64,000 bases of DNA from Elymus sibiricus (Eukaryota > Streptophyta > Magnoliopsida > Poales > Poaceae): contig CM077674.1 of the NCBI GenBank assembly GCA_039707655.1, forward strand, positions 235,267,904-235,331,903, given 5' to 3'. The notes under the pieces were generated by a model. The model saw nothing but the letters and a program-made list of their open reading frames with translations. It was not told where the DNA came from and did not search any database. Each line of letters starts with the position of its first letter. Within the stretch, counting starts at the first letter, position 1. Both the position numbers and the translations under genes were made by a program. This document shows positions 23,332 through 34,544 of the stretch, one piece after another.

Positions 23332-23739
23332 AGAGAGCTCTTAAAGCACGGTAGTTAGCTGAACATCGGACCACCAAGGAAGAAGGGACTCTGAGCATGA
23401 ACACCATTGCCAGCCATGCTACGTCACGAGCATCGTCGACACCACCCGTGAACAGCCCCCACCACAACTCAATGAAGACACCTAGGCTCCTCTTAATATT
23501 GTGATTTCACAATCATTTAAGTTTTTTATGAGAAATTTACGATAAAAGCTCAATTTTGATCAATAAATGTATGCGTTGTATTCTGAAACAAATGACTACA
23601 TGTTTATGTGACTTAAGAAATCGTAGCTGACCTTACGTTTTGATTCCTTTTCCTACTTTCTTTTCGTATTCCTTCTCCTACTGGATTGTAGTAACAATTT
23701 TTCAGTTGTTATTTGTCATCACCCGTAGACCTACACATA
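23332..23739. other. Intergenic/promoter-distal region of the BABY BOOM-like gene
   Basis: Short stretch between the Copia target duplication and the promoter MITE. Its left part was contiguous with 13300-13611 before the Copia inserted. No open frame is supported. Confidence 0.45.
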
Positions 23740-23925
23740 ATTTATTTTCGAGATTGCTAAATCTCAGTCGACTGAGACTTAACCAAGTCTCAGTTGATAC
23801 TATATTCATGGGATCTTACGTGGAGATCCATGAGAATTTTCTTTTTAACCATTTCTTTTTTCTTTTTTATATGCTATGCCACTAGTCTCAGTCTGACTGA
23901 GACCTAGCCACACCCATTTATTTTC
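23740..23925 (-). mobile_element. Mutator-type MITE in the gene promoter
   Basis: An element of 166 bp at 23750-23915 is flanked by the perfect 10-bp duplication ATTTATTTTC (23740-23749 and 23916-23925). One end reads GGGTGTGGCTAGGTCTCAGT on the - strand; the other begins GAGATTGCTAAATCTCAGTC, with ctcagtcgactgag palindromes at both ends. A 9-11-bp AT-rich duplication fits Mutator-like MITEs. It ends ~70 bp upstream of the TATA box. A second member lies in intron 7 of the same gene. Confidence 0.8.
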
Positions 23926-23985
23926 CATGGAAACTGTTTATCCTAGAGAACCAAAAACACAACTACCACCACTATTACGTTCTGA

Positions 23986-23993
23986 TATAAATA
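23986..23993 (+). promoter_or_regulatory. TATA box of the BABY BOOM-like gene
   Basis: TATAAATA in the context tctgatataaatacttgcc, ~255 bp upstream of the start codon. Transcription would begin near 24015-24025, giving a ~220-nt leader. Confidence 0.55.
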
Positions 23994-24024
23994 CTTGCCT
24001 CCTAGCACATTTCTCCCTTCTCTC

Positions 24025-24084
24025 ATGTGGCCAGGATATTCTTCTGGCCACTCCTGCACTCTTCTCACATTGACCCAAATGTAG
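24025..24084 (+). other. Upstream ORF 1 (19 codons plus stop)
   Basis: ATG at 24025 opens a frame closing with TAG at 24082-24084; the last codon before the stop is itself ATG. It lies just downstream of the predicted transcription start, so inclusion in the mRNA depends on the exact start site. Confidence 0.4.
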
Positions 24085-24152
24085 CTAGTGTTCTAGGTGC
24101 TTCTCAAAAAGGTATACCCTCCTCCCCTATCAGCTTCCACCTTACCTCGCCA

Positions 24153-24194
24153 ATGCTCCCAGAGTGCTCTGATCAGGAAGAAACCAACTATTAA
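24153..24194 (+). other. Upstream ORF 2 (13 codons plus stop)
   Basis: ATG at 24153 with TAA at 24192-24194 lies wholly inside the deduced leader and ends 49 nt before the main ATG. It could reduce translation of the transcription factor. Confidence 0.45.
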
Positions 24195-24243
24195 TCTATC
24201 GTAGCTAGGCCCGCGAGCTGTTCTATCGATCGGCCTTCCCATA

Positions 24244-27200
24244 ATGGCTTCTGGAAACGACTGGTTGGGGTTCTCGCTCTCCGGCCAAGAGAACCCACAG
24301 CCGCATCAGGATAGCTCGCCGCCCGCCGGCATCGACATCTCCAGCGCCAGTGACTTCTATGGCCTACCCACGGAGCCAGCTCCCGACGCTCAACTCGGTG
24401 TGGCAGGTCATCAGCCTTCATACGGGATCACGGAGGCCTTCAATAGGGGAGCTCATGAAACCCACGGTGAGAGGAAGAAGCTAGCCAGTTTGCCGCATGC
24501 ACCCCGATCCAGTGATTATCTAGCTAGCTAGCTAGTATGTATGTATCACTTCGCCCGTTCAAGGTTTCTTGTTATTTGATGTGGCTGTAGATTGGAACAT
24601 GAGGGGTGATCTGGACTATAACGGCGGTGCTTCCGAGCTCTCGATGCTCGTCGGGTCGAGCTTAGTCAGCGGCAAGAGGGCCATGGAGGCCGAGGCCGAG
24701 CCCAAGCTTGAGGACTTCCTCGGTGGCAACTCGTTCGTCTCCGAGCAAGATCAGGCCGGCGGCTTCTTGTTCTCCGGAGTCCCGATGGCGACCAGCACCA
24801 ACAGCAACAGCGGGAGCAACACCATGGAGCTCTCTATGATCAAGAGCTGGCTCCGTAACAACCAGGTACCCCAAGCGGCGCCGCACCCGCAGTCGCAGAC
24901 CGGGGCACCCGCGCAGCAGCCGCAGCCCCACGAGGAGATGAGCACCGACGCGAGCGCGAGCAGCTTCGATGCGCTAGGGAGAAACGGCGCTTTGGTGGTG
25001 CCGGGGAGCTCGCAGAGCCTGGCGCTCTCGATGAGCACGGGCTCAGGATCGCACTTGCCGATGGCTGTGGTCGGTGGCAGTGCCAGTGGGGGAGTCTCAG
25101 AGAGCACCTCCTCGGAGAACAAGCGGGCGAGCGGCGCCATGGATTCGCCGGGCGGTGCGGTAGAGGCTGTCGCGAGGAAGTCCATCGACACATTCGGGCA
25201 AAGGACGTCGATATATCGAGGTGTAACAAGGTTAGAACATTATTCCCTTGGTATACCAAAATATAAGACGTTTTTGCACTTCAGTCTGCATAAACGTCTT
25301 ATATTTCGATACAGAGGTAGTATATTATTGTTACGGGTTGATTTCTTCACATTAATTTGTTGATCCATGACATAATTATGCTAGTTAGTCCATTTCAAAT
25401 TGGGCTAGTACACTAGCATTTCAAATTGAGCGATCAATCTAGCAAGGAACTCTTTAAACAGGCATAAGGGATCTATGCTAGTCATGATAATGCAAGGCAG
25501 CTACTTCGATTTAGAGCCTGTAATTTGGTGATTATTTGAGCAAATATATAATTAGTTGACCTAGAAAAGGTGAAAAATTGACTTAGTTGTTCATATGCAA
25601 TGATTAATATATATACTGCCATTTTCCGTCCACCAGTTTGGTAACGGGCTTTGGCCCCACTAAAGTTCAAGTACCACATCCATACAATAAAGTTTAAGTA
25701 CAAGAAAAATAATCATACAAGTTTGCTGGGGCAACAACACAAACATGCCCTAATAAAAAGAAAAAGAAAAGGCCATCAAGTGGCCGGCAGATCAGTGGCT
25801 AGGGGGCGTAGCAAGACACTTCGCGAGTCCATCATGCCGCCTAACCGATCAATGGTCAGGTATATATAACTGAGAAGTAATATGTAGCTCATTGTCTAAT
25901 TAAGAAACGAGGATTCACAATTGAATTGAATTACTTGTTCATACAAGTATACAACATGATTCGTACTATAGCCACCACTTAGTACTTACCACAAAATTTG
26001 CACTGCTAAGTGTTGTTCTTCTTCTCCAGAACTCTTACGATATCTTCTACACTAATCTACACCACTATAACCTGAGCGCATCAAAATAAGAGGTATAACT
26101 AATTTAACTATTCTAGCTGACCCAACACAAATAGATAGTGTGGATCTTTGCTTTTTCTCTGGATAAACACAGAGGTTTTTATATAGAGATCTCTTTTATA
26201 GACCTCTCAAAACGAATGTGTTTCAATGAATGATGAATACAAAAGTCATATAAAATGGGAAATTGATGCTTTTTTTCTCTGATTACTCTGACACCTATAC
26301 ATGTACATTAGAAATGGATGTGTTTTTTTAACGACAACATGTACATTTTGAATGTGCTATATATATTCTTATGTCCTTCAATATTTCTTTTCAGACATAG
26401 ATGGACAGGGCGTTATGAGGCCCATCTCTGGGACAATAGCTGCAGAAGAGAAGGACAGAGTCGCAAGGGTAGGCAAGGTAATAAAAATGGCTATATACTT
26501 CCTCTTTCTCTCTCCATTGCACAACAATATATATACACCCTTGATGTGCTATTTAAGCATTATATCTTGTGTTGCATCAACACTCTGAATGACTGCATCA
26601 CCATCGCCTCTGGGAATGATACTGTATTGTCCTCGACAATCAGTTTATCTTGGTATGCTTGCCTTACTCTCTGGCCATTTTAATTCATTGCAGTTTACCA
26701 TTTTAGTTATTCCACCATATGATTGTGATCATGAAACCTTAGGTGGCTATGACAAGGAGGACAAGGCAGCAAGGGCTTATGATTTGGCAGCACTCAAGTA
26801 TTGGGGTACAACAACAACAACAAATTTCCCAGTAAGCAAGTTCTGATACTTTTTTTATGGATGCCTTTTCCTTGCATTGCTTTTTGGTTTCTGCAAAACA
26901 TCTCAAGCTATTTTTATTGGAATATAATAGTTTTTTACAATGGCAGATTAATACCTATGAAAAAGAGGTGGATGAAATGAAACATATGACTAGGCAGGAA
27001 TACATTGCATACCTAAGAAGGTACTATTGCTAGCCAACGTTCATCTCATACTGAACTATCATACAAGAGTAAATGGAATATTGCACTATCAATAACTTGA
27101 ACCTACAAATGCAGGAATAGCAGCGGATTTTCTCGTGGTGCGTCAAAATATCGTGGAGTAACTAGGTATGTTACTAGGTAATTCGGTCTTTGTTATGTTT

Positions 27201-28865
27201 TATAGATAATAATTTATGTCATGTGGAAATAGCTAATGTCCGATATGTATTTTAGAAGGGTGTGGCTAGGTCTCAGTCGACTGAGACTTAACCAAGTCTA
27301 AGTCAAGTGATATAACATGTAAGATGCACGGATCTCAATATAATATCTTATGAATATAGCATCGACTGAGACATAACCAAGTCTCAGTCGACTGATATTT
27401 AGCAAGATTGTTTTTAGAATTAGTAGGCATGCATGTAAGCAAACATGTATGTTAGATAGCTATCCAAAGTTGTTATATATTTTTTCGATGTTCTAACTTC
27501 TTACTAAGGCCGTGTTCAAAAAAACTTCTAACTAAGGCTGAGATCTTTACCAGGCACCATCAGCATGGGAGATGGCAAGCAAGAATTGGGCGGGTTGCAG
27601 GAAACAAGGATCTCTACTTAGGCACCTTCAGTAAGTTATCGATCAGATATAGTTTAACCCTCTCTTCGGAGCCTAGCTATCTAATTGCTAGACTAATGAA
27701 GATACTTAAGACTAAATTATGACTAGTCATAGTGTTATAGCTCCAAGATCTGAGTCATCGACCAGTGCTACTTATTTAGTTACTTTTGTCTTGAACTCTT
27801 CGTCTCTTAGAGCTGAAGGTTAGATATTCTATATGTTGCCCTATGGGGCAATAAAATAGTGGTCACTGCATTAACTATGTCTCAAATGTACCTTTTCAAG
27901 TTTTTGTCTCAAAGTTGTCTTAGAAAACCGGGGCATGGAGTCAAGGGCAAAGTTGAAAACCCTAGTGGTTTGAATCGCACACTTGCATCCTAGAGCCGCC
28001 TCTGTATAGCTGCATGCATGCAATATGAAACATATATACATCGTCACACATGCATGCAATGTAGGGGAACCCGCCCTGGCTAGCTAATCATGCATCCTAA
28101 TCGTGCACATCCTCTCGTACGTCCGTAGGCACCGAGGAGGAGGCGGCGGAGGCCTACGACATCGCGGCGATCAAGTTCCGTGGGCTCAACGCCGTCACCA
28201 ACTTCGACATGAGTCGCTACGACGTCAAGACCATCCTCGAGAGCAGCACCCTGCCGGTGGGTGGCGCGGCGAGGCGCCTCAAGGAGGCCGCTGATCATCC
28301 GGAGGCTGGCGCCACGATCTGGCGGGCCGGCATGGACGGCGGCGTCATCTCCCAGCTGACCGACGTCGGGATGGGCGCGTACGCGTCGTACCACCACGGC
28401 TGGCCGACCATCGCATTCCAGCAGCCGTCGCCGCTCTCGGTGCACTACCCATACGTCGCCCAGCCGTCCCGCGGGTGGTGCAAGCCCGAGCAGGACGCCA
28501 CCGTCGCCACGCAAAGCCTGCAGGACCTCCAGCAGCTGCACCTCGGGACCGCGGCTCACAACTATTTCCAGGCATCGTCGAGCTCCACGGTCTACAACGG
28601 CGGCGGGTACCAGCAGGGCACCGGTGGCAACGCCTTCTTGATGTCGGCTAGCACCGTCGTGGATGAACAAGGGCACAGCAGCACTGCCACCAACCAGGGA
28701 AGCACCTGCAGCTACGGGGACGAGGAGGGGAAGCTCAATACTGGGTACGATGCCATGGCGATGGCGAGCACCGGCGCCGACCCATACGCGGCGGCGTCAA
28801 CTGTGAGCATCGCGAGGGCGAACGGGTACTCCAACAACTGGAGCTCGCCGTTCAATGGCATGTGA
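24244..28865 (+). CDS. BBM: BABY BOOM/PLETHORA-type AP2 transcription factor
   Basis: Nuclear DNA-binding regulator of embryogenesis and meristem identity in its family. Exons deduced from GT-AG borders and frame: 24244-24466, 24591-25230, 26395-26477, 26644-26652, 26743-26831, 26947-27020, 27115-27165, 27554-27630, 28129-28865; together 1983 nt, 660 residues. The N-terminus [15 protein letters not shown] and the motifs [22 protein letters not shown] and [11 protein letters not shown] (BBM-type) precede two AP2 repeats. The first runs from [20 protein letters not shown] to [14 protein letters not shown], the second from [20 protein letters not shown] to [11 protein letters not shown], joined by the linker [15 protein letters not shown]. 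The tail is Gln/Ser-rich and ends [17 protein letters not shown]. The start codon has a good context (A at -3, G at +4). Both AP2 repeats look intact, with no frameshift. Clade placement rests on the BBM motif and on memory of maize ODP2-like proteins. Confidence 0.93.
25241..25322. mobile_element. Stowaway MITE in intron 2
   Basis: A 78-bp element (25243-25320) flanked by TA dinucleotides. It has inverted halves around aatataagacgttttt and aaacgtcttatatttc and ends in ...gatacagaggtag, the Stowaway/Mariner-type signature of grasses. It begins 12 bp after the exon 2 donor site. Confidence 0.85.
26644..26652 (+). other. 9-nt micro-exon (TTTATCTTG) in the first AP2 repeat
   Basis: The nine bases lie between a cag acceptor and a gtatgc donor and complete the codons for V-Y-L between RKGRQ and GGYDKE. 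Without them the first AP2 repeat loses its conserved VYLGGYD strand while the frame stays open. A micro-exon at this position is a known feature of AP2/ANT-family genes. Confidence 0.92.
27249..27419 (+). mobile_element. Mutator-type MITE in intron 7
   Basis: Element 27258-27410 (153 bp) begins GGGTGTGGCTAGGTCTCAGT. It is the same family as the promoter MITE, in the opposite orientation. The flanks ATTTTAGAA (27249-27257) and TTTTTAGAA (27411-27419) differ at one base and are the probable 9-bp duplication. The internal ctcagtcgactgag palindromes are conserved. Confidence 0.78.
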
Positions 28866-29390
28866 TGATGGTGAAGAGGGCAGAAGCGGGATTAATTAGC
28901 TAGCTAGAGCCTAGAGAATCGAAGTTCGGTCAGGGTCTTGCTCGTTGTTGCGTTTCAGCTCAGGGTTCCGGCTAGCTCTTCTTGGCCGGGTGAATGACAC
29001 TCGTAAAGGTGCTGTGCATGCATGCCTTCTGGAAGCTGGTAATGGCAAGTCAGATAAGTAAAGCTTGTGTCGTTGTAAGTTTTCCTGACTTGCTGTTAGT
29101 TTTGGGTAGTTTCAGAAGGATCAAGTTAATCTCTAGAGGACAAAAGCTGATCGTGCAATGGCAATAACTTTGCAATTCCAGTGATTCGACTTACTTTGGC
29201 TTTCCATTTAGTTTCAAACATCGCGGACGCGTCCGACGTGTCCGCGGAAAGGTGCTGGTCAGCCTTCATTTGGCATCCGTTGCAACTGCATATAAACCAC
29301 ATTCATAATGCGCCCCAAAAGTTACATACTACTACATAGATAAACCTAGGCTGAACTACTCATCGTCGGAGATGTATACGACGGCGTCCG
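28866..29390 (+). other. 3' untranslated and downstream region of the BABY BOOM-like gene
   Basis: The first ~300 bases after the TGA are plausible 3' UTR; no perfect AATAAA is seen, and gcaataact near 29161 is a weak candidate signal. From about 29218 a GC-rich patch (gcggacgcgtccgacgtgtc) begins what looks like a DNA-transposon remnant. Confidence 0.45.
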
Positions 29391-30879
29391 GATGTATATA
29401 CAAATTGTTAAACGTGTTAATCATGTATTTGAAAAATATTAATTTTATATTTAGAAAATGTTAAACCTGTATACATAAAATGTTCCTCATGTATATAAAA
29501 AATGTACAATGTTTATTAAAAAGTTAGACATAAAAATATATGTTTTAAAAGCTGTTAACCATGTATTTCTGAAATGTTAAACATGTACGATGTGTATGCA
29601 AAACGTTGACATCTAAACAATATAAGTTTAAGAAATTATTAATCATGTATTTCAAAAATGTTAAACATATGTCTAAAATATATGTTGCTGATGCATATGA
29701 AGAATGTACAAAGGAAAACAAAGAAACAAAGGAAAAAAAAACCATAAAACAATGAGGAAGAAACTAGGAAAAATAAAGAAAATACCATGAAAGAATCAAA
29801 AAATGGGTGAAAAAACCAAGAAAAACAGGAAAAGCCGAAGAAATCCATGAATAACAAAGAAAATTGAAAATAAAAACTGAAGAAAAGGAAAAAAAAAAAA
29901 GGAAACGAATGAGCGAAGCGTAGCGACTGCAAATGAACGAACGAAAATGGACCGGCACGATACTGTAGAGTGCATGGAAAATCTTCAGGCGAGAGAAGCA
30001 TACAACCCAATTCTTTTGACTGTCTCCCAGAATTTTGATAATCGGACCTCCCCCAGATTCTCCAAGGATTGTCCAAACAAATATGGGTTCAAGATTCGGG
30101 AAGAATCTGAGGGGAAGTTGGATTCTGGGGCGCCCCTATGTCTCACTTATAGCGAGATGTAGGGAACCCTCGCTTCAAGGCGAGCGCTAGATGGGCCGGC
30201 CCAGCTCCCCGGGGCGAAGGGGGGCACAACCTCATTTTTTTTCTTTTTTCCACGTTTTTCTTTTTATTTTTTAATTCCAAATATTATAAATAAATATATT
30301 ACAATTTTTTTTTACATAGATAAATTTGAAAATAAATGTTAATAAAGCATTTAAAAAATGTTAAATGTGTATAGAGAAAATGTTTCATGTATACAAAAAA
30401 TGTACAAAAAAATACAATGTGTATGAAAAATATGATCATGTAATTAAAAAAATTTAATCAAGCATTTAAAAAAATTTGTATATAGAAAAATGCTGACCAT
30501 GTATTCAAATATTTTTAATCTCGCATTTAAAAAAATGTTAATAAAGTACTTGAAAAATGTTAAATGTGTATAGAAAAAATATTGAACATGTGTTAAAAAT
30601 GTTAATTTTGTATTTAAAAAATGTTAATCAAACATTTGAAAATGTTAAAATATGTATAGAAAACATGTTGACCTTTTTATTCAGAAAATATTAATCTTAT
30701 ATTTGAAAAATGTTAATCAAGCATTTAAATTTTTTTAAAATGTGCATAGAAAAAATGTTGATAGTGTATTAAAAAATGTTAAACTTTTTCATGCATGGAA
30801 AAAAAATGTTAAACTTGTATTTCAAAAATGTTAACCGTGTATTAGAACAATATTGTTGACATATACGAAAAATGTAGAA
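29391..30879. repeat. AT-rich pseudo-repeat (atgttaa/catgtatt units), resumes at 33145-33480
   Basis: Degenerate phrases built on aaaatgttaatcatgtattt, resembling the complement of the array at 4540-6400. Around 30145-30210 it holds agcgagat and gggccggcccag, matching motifs beside the other array. Helitron A splits it: text ending ...atgtagaa at 30879 resumes at 33145 with A-rich sequence like that at 29700-29920. Confidence 0.6.
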
Positions 30880-31299
30880 TCTTTACCTACTAATAAAGTA
30901 CGGATTGCATCCGCCCGTTCACCGTCAGTATTTTTACAGAATATTCCCTCTGGTTTTCGGTATACAACCCACAGTCCTCCTAATAAGTCAACCCGAACCG
31001 GTACAGGCGAGAGAAAAGAAAAAAAATAACCTGGACTACGACCTTACCTCGCATCTCCACTTCCAGCGCGCCGCTACTCCCTGCCACGTTGCCGCGCGCC
31101 GCCCCTACCCAAAGTGCCCCCACCCCTGTGGCTTTCCACCACCAGCGACACTCGACGCCGGCGCCGCACCTTCCCCCAACTCCTTTCTCTCCTCCTCCTC
31201 TGCCGCCACCGCTCTTCATTGGCCGGCCAACTCCCTCGAGTCCCACCCCTCCTTCTAATTATTCGACATGTACTGGTGGTCATGGACTGATGCTGCTGC

Positions 31300-31334
<35 letters not shown>

Positions 31335-33144
31335 CAATTGAATTCTCCCCAAATAAATGTGTGCCCCTGGTCTTGAGATTGCGCCCACAACCTGTTTGAT
31401 CTTATGAGGGGTTGAACTTCATTTTTTTCAGGTTTTCTTAGGTGTATGAGGCCTGCTGTAATTTGTTTTGAAAAGTGAACCTGCTGTATAGGCCAATGTA
31501 TATACGAAATTAAGTCATGGAGAGTTGTTCATGATGTTGCTTGCCTTGTTTTGTCGAACAAACTTGATGCTTAAATTTTGGGTCTGAACATCAAGGATTA
31601 CTCTGTAGTTTACAGAGACGGGGCAGAACAGTTATTTGCTGTATATATATTGCAATGTTGCTCCAATTTATCAGCCCTCAGTCATAGTAGTTCAAATATA
31701 CTTGGTATATTTATGGGTCCACTTAGCATGAAGGAGCTTGATCAAATTGAGAATCAAACAGAAATATCCGTCAAGCATATCAGGTCAAGGAAGGTAGAAA
31801 ACTTGTTACATAAGGTAAGGTTCAGCAGCTTCAGAACTTTTTCTGTTATACAAATACTGCTTCAGTTTAAGAACATGTATTTGTTTTGAATTCTCTTAGT
31901 GAAAACCTCTTTACTTCAGAGCATCGAAATGGTGATGTATCCACTGTAGTTAGGATTTAGCTCAACTTTTAAGAAAATTTTCTATAGAGTTAGGTTAACT
32001 ATATATGACAGTGCTGTTAGTGGTTCTGCCTTGCTTATGTCAAAGCCGCATATTTTTGCAGAATAAGGTATTCCTTGATGAGCTATTTGACCTCAGAAAT
32101 AAGGTAATGATGAATCAGGAACTTCGTACAATCCTCACCCTAGATAGTATGCTCCTTCTGTTACTATTGTTTATTTAATGGCTGACAAAATGAGCTGCAA
32201 GAGCAAGAATTGCAGGATCAAACCAAAAATCTGAGGAAGAAGAAAGTATCAGTTGGATTTGTTGTCAACGCCAATTCCCTACTGGAGCAGGATGTGCAGC
32301 AAGAGATGGTATGACTTAATCACAGAAACATCTTGATCCTTCTCTTTTCTTTATGCGGCCAACCATTGACAGGTTCTACTATTCTATAGTAACAAAACAC
32401 ACCATCCAGTTCGCAGGTTATCTTTGTTGTTTTTTTGGCAGTAAAACAATCCATTGTTTAAAGGATTATCAACTGTGGTTGAAAACCTGTACATCCTTTG
32501 CTGCTCTAGAAAATGGATCTTAGCCTTGCAAAGAAGAAGCAAAGAAAAAAAAGCGCCTTCTTCCAGGCTATAACCCCTGCATGTTACATGTACCTCGTGT
32601 CTTTACCAATGACCATAAGATTCATTAAGTCCAGTTACATAAGATACAATGATTTTTCAAATCATGTCATGTATATAAAAAAACATCCAGGCGACAATTC
32701 TATGCTTATGTTGTGTTGGATTTTCATATTTATTTTGCATTCCGGATCTATTTTGTTCGGAAAAAAATGTTACTCATGGTAACGTATGTTTCGGCCAAAT
32801 AACATTTCGGAGTGGTCCTTAGGAACTCAAGCCGTGATAACGCCATCATATTTTCAGTTTTCCAAATGTCCTTTTAAAAGTCCTTATCTCATGCTAACAT
32901 ATGTTCCTGCGATAGATCCCAGGCACGACCTCATCAGCAATTTCCACGTAGGTTTGGATGTTGGAACCAATCAAGAATTGCATCGTCTGGATGCACGAGG
33001 CAATTTGATGGTGTGAGGGCACGTCGCGTTTGAAGACACGCCGGCTAATGTTTAAGCTCGAGATCTTGGCCACATCTGCATAACCTAATTCCCGCGTCTT
33101 GCATGTTGTGTTCTTCCGTTGCAACGCACGGGCATATGTGCTAG
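30880..33144 (+). mobile_element. Helitron A, non-autonomous, 2265 bp, with captured gene pieces
   Basis: It starts TCTTTACCTACTAATAAAG (30880), preceded by A, and ends gcatatgtgCTAG (33141-33144), followed by T. Insertion between A and T, a 5' TC, a 3' CTRR and a hairpin-forming ccgttgcaacgcacgg just upstream of the end are all Helitron hallmarks. The last ~30 bases are almost identical to those of Helitron B. No Rep/helicase is encoded. The interior holds MADS-box K-domain exons (31600-32309), a GC-rich segment (31050-31250) and a (TC)n tract (about 31303-31332). Confidence 0.82.
31600..32309 (+). pseudogene. Captured MADS-box gene fragment (K domain)
   Basis: Three exon-like pieces in order. 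One ends at 31814 and contains ILGIFMGPLSMKELDQIENQ then TEISVKHIRSRK, with a gtaagg donor. The second is 32062-32103 (42 bp, NKVFLDELFDLRNK) between a tgcag acceptor and a gtaatg donor. The third, from about 32201, reads EQELQDQTKNLRKK and then NSLLEQDVQQEM. Order, 42-bp exon size and sequence match the K (keratin-like) region of MIKC MADS-box genes, closest in my memory to grass SEPALLATA-type (LHS1/MADS5-like) proteins. The MADS DNA-binding domain is missing, so the piece cannot be a functional transcription factor. Confidence 0.75.
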
Positions 33145-33480
33145 TGAATACCAAAAGAAACAAAGAAAACGAAAAACCAATGAAAACTGAAAAAAAAACA
33201 AGGAAAAAAGAAAAGCAAAGAAACAAGTGCACATGAATGAAAAACAGAAAATATCGATAAAGAAACAAAGAAAAACAATAGAAAATCATTGAAAACCTAG
33301 AAAGAAAGAGAAAACCGAAGAAAGAAAGAAGAAAAATGAGAAAGAAAAGAAAAACCGAAGAAAACCATAAAAGAAACAAAGAATATTCAAAGAAAAACAA
33401 AAAAAACCAAAGTATAACGATGAAGCAAAGGAATCAAAAGAAAACCGGAGAAGAAATAAAAAAACAAAAAAAATAGAAAA
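33145..33480. repeat. Continuation of the AT-rich repeat between Helitrons
   Basis: A-rich sequence of agaaacaaagaaaa units, the same kind as at 29700-29920. A 168-codon - strand frame across it is low-complexity Phe/Leu/Ser translation and not a gene. Confidence 0.55.
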
Positions 33481-33491
33481 TCTTTCCCTAA

Positions 33492-34443
33492 TCTATACCT
33501 TACTAATAAAGTACAGAGTGTTTCTGCCCGTCCGTCATCATACATTTACGTTTTACAAAAAAGCCCCTGATTTTTCATTTAAGTAACCCGAGGTCCAACA
33601 TTAAGTGCCCTTTCTCTGTTGGGCTTCGGCCCAACTGTGGTAGCCGCTATCTTGCGCTCCTAGGCGCTGGTTAGTATTCCGCGTTTGCCCAGTTCGCTCT
33701 GTTTTCGGCCCATTTAGGTCCCTGGCCTTTTATTATTTACAGAGAATAGGTTAAACATGATAATGCTATAACTTTGCAACCGTAACTTGGATTAAAATAA
33801 TTTGTATATGTAATTTGATAAGAAAAATGCATAGTTTCCAACCGTGCTATTATTTGTTCCTGTTAACCACTTTAAGATTTTGTTTAGGGCATAATCTTAA
33901 TTAACCTAATTAATTGCAATGGTGTATTTTGGAAAATGCTAACACACAATATAACTTTTATATGAAGTATGTTAGGAGGGCCTATATGGATCGGAGGGAG
34001 TATGAATGATCGGTTTTAATGGGCATATAGGAGTAATAAAGAAAGGAGAGAATAAAGGGCGTTATCAGTGGGGACAAAAAAAACGGGAGATTCAAAAAAA
34101 TATGAAGGAGATAATCCTTTTAATAGAATCCTTTTATTGAAAATTTTCTCACGACTAGGTGCAAATTCCAAACATTGCTTCAACTTACAAATAATGCCTT
34201 GGTATGAAAAAATTGAAAATTAGGCTCTTTAAGATCAGAATCGTCGTACAAAAAACGTACCAAAATTATTGTCTGTGTAGCATGCTTATTAATGTACTAC
34301 TGATATGAATTTCAGCTAGACCCCAGTGTGCGCCTCTCTGCCGTGGTCGGGCACAATTCGGATGTTGTTGGGCCATGCTGATGGATATTTCAGTGGACAC
34401 GTCAATTATATCTCCCGTTGCAACGCACGGGCATATGTGCTAG
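33492..34443 (+). mobile_element. Helitron B, non-autonomous, 952 bp
   Basis: Starts TCTATACCTTACTAATAAAG after A (33491) and ends gcatatgtgCTAG (34440-34443) before T. The 3' hairpin word cccgttgcaacgcacggg is just inside the end. It shares its last ~30 bases with Helitron A, so both are mobilised by the same Rep/helicase family. No coding region is seen. Confidence 0.82.
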
Positions 34444-34544
34444 TAATAATAAAGCGCTTATTGCTTCTGGTCGTACGTTGTTAGCGTTTTTGCAGAAAAG
34501 TCCCTTCGTTTCTTAGAATTCAAATCGCAGTCACGTCTCTAAGT

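Noticed and set aside
29639..30076. Phe/Ser-rich - strand frame resembling a membrane protein
   Set aside because: It is the translation of A-rich pseudo-repeat sequence; hydrophobicity comes from ttt/ttc codons only.
34000..34010. Stowaway-like end (atcggagggagtat) near 33990
   Set aside because: Only one end is visible inside Helitron B and no inverted partner or TA duplication could be defined.
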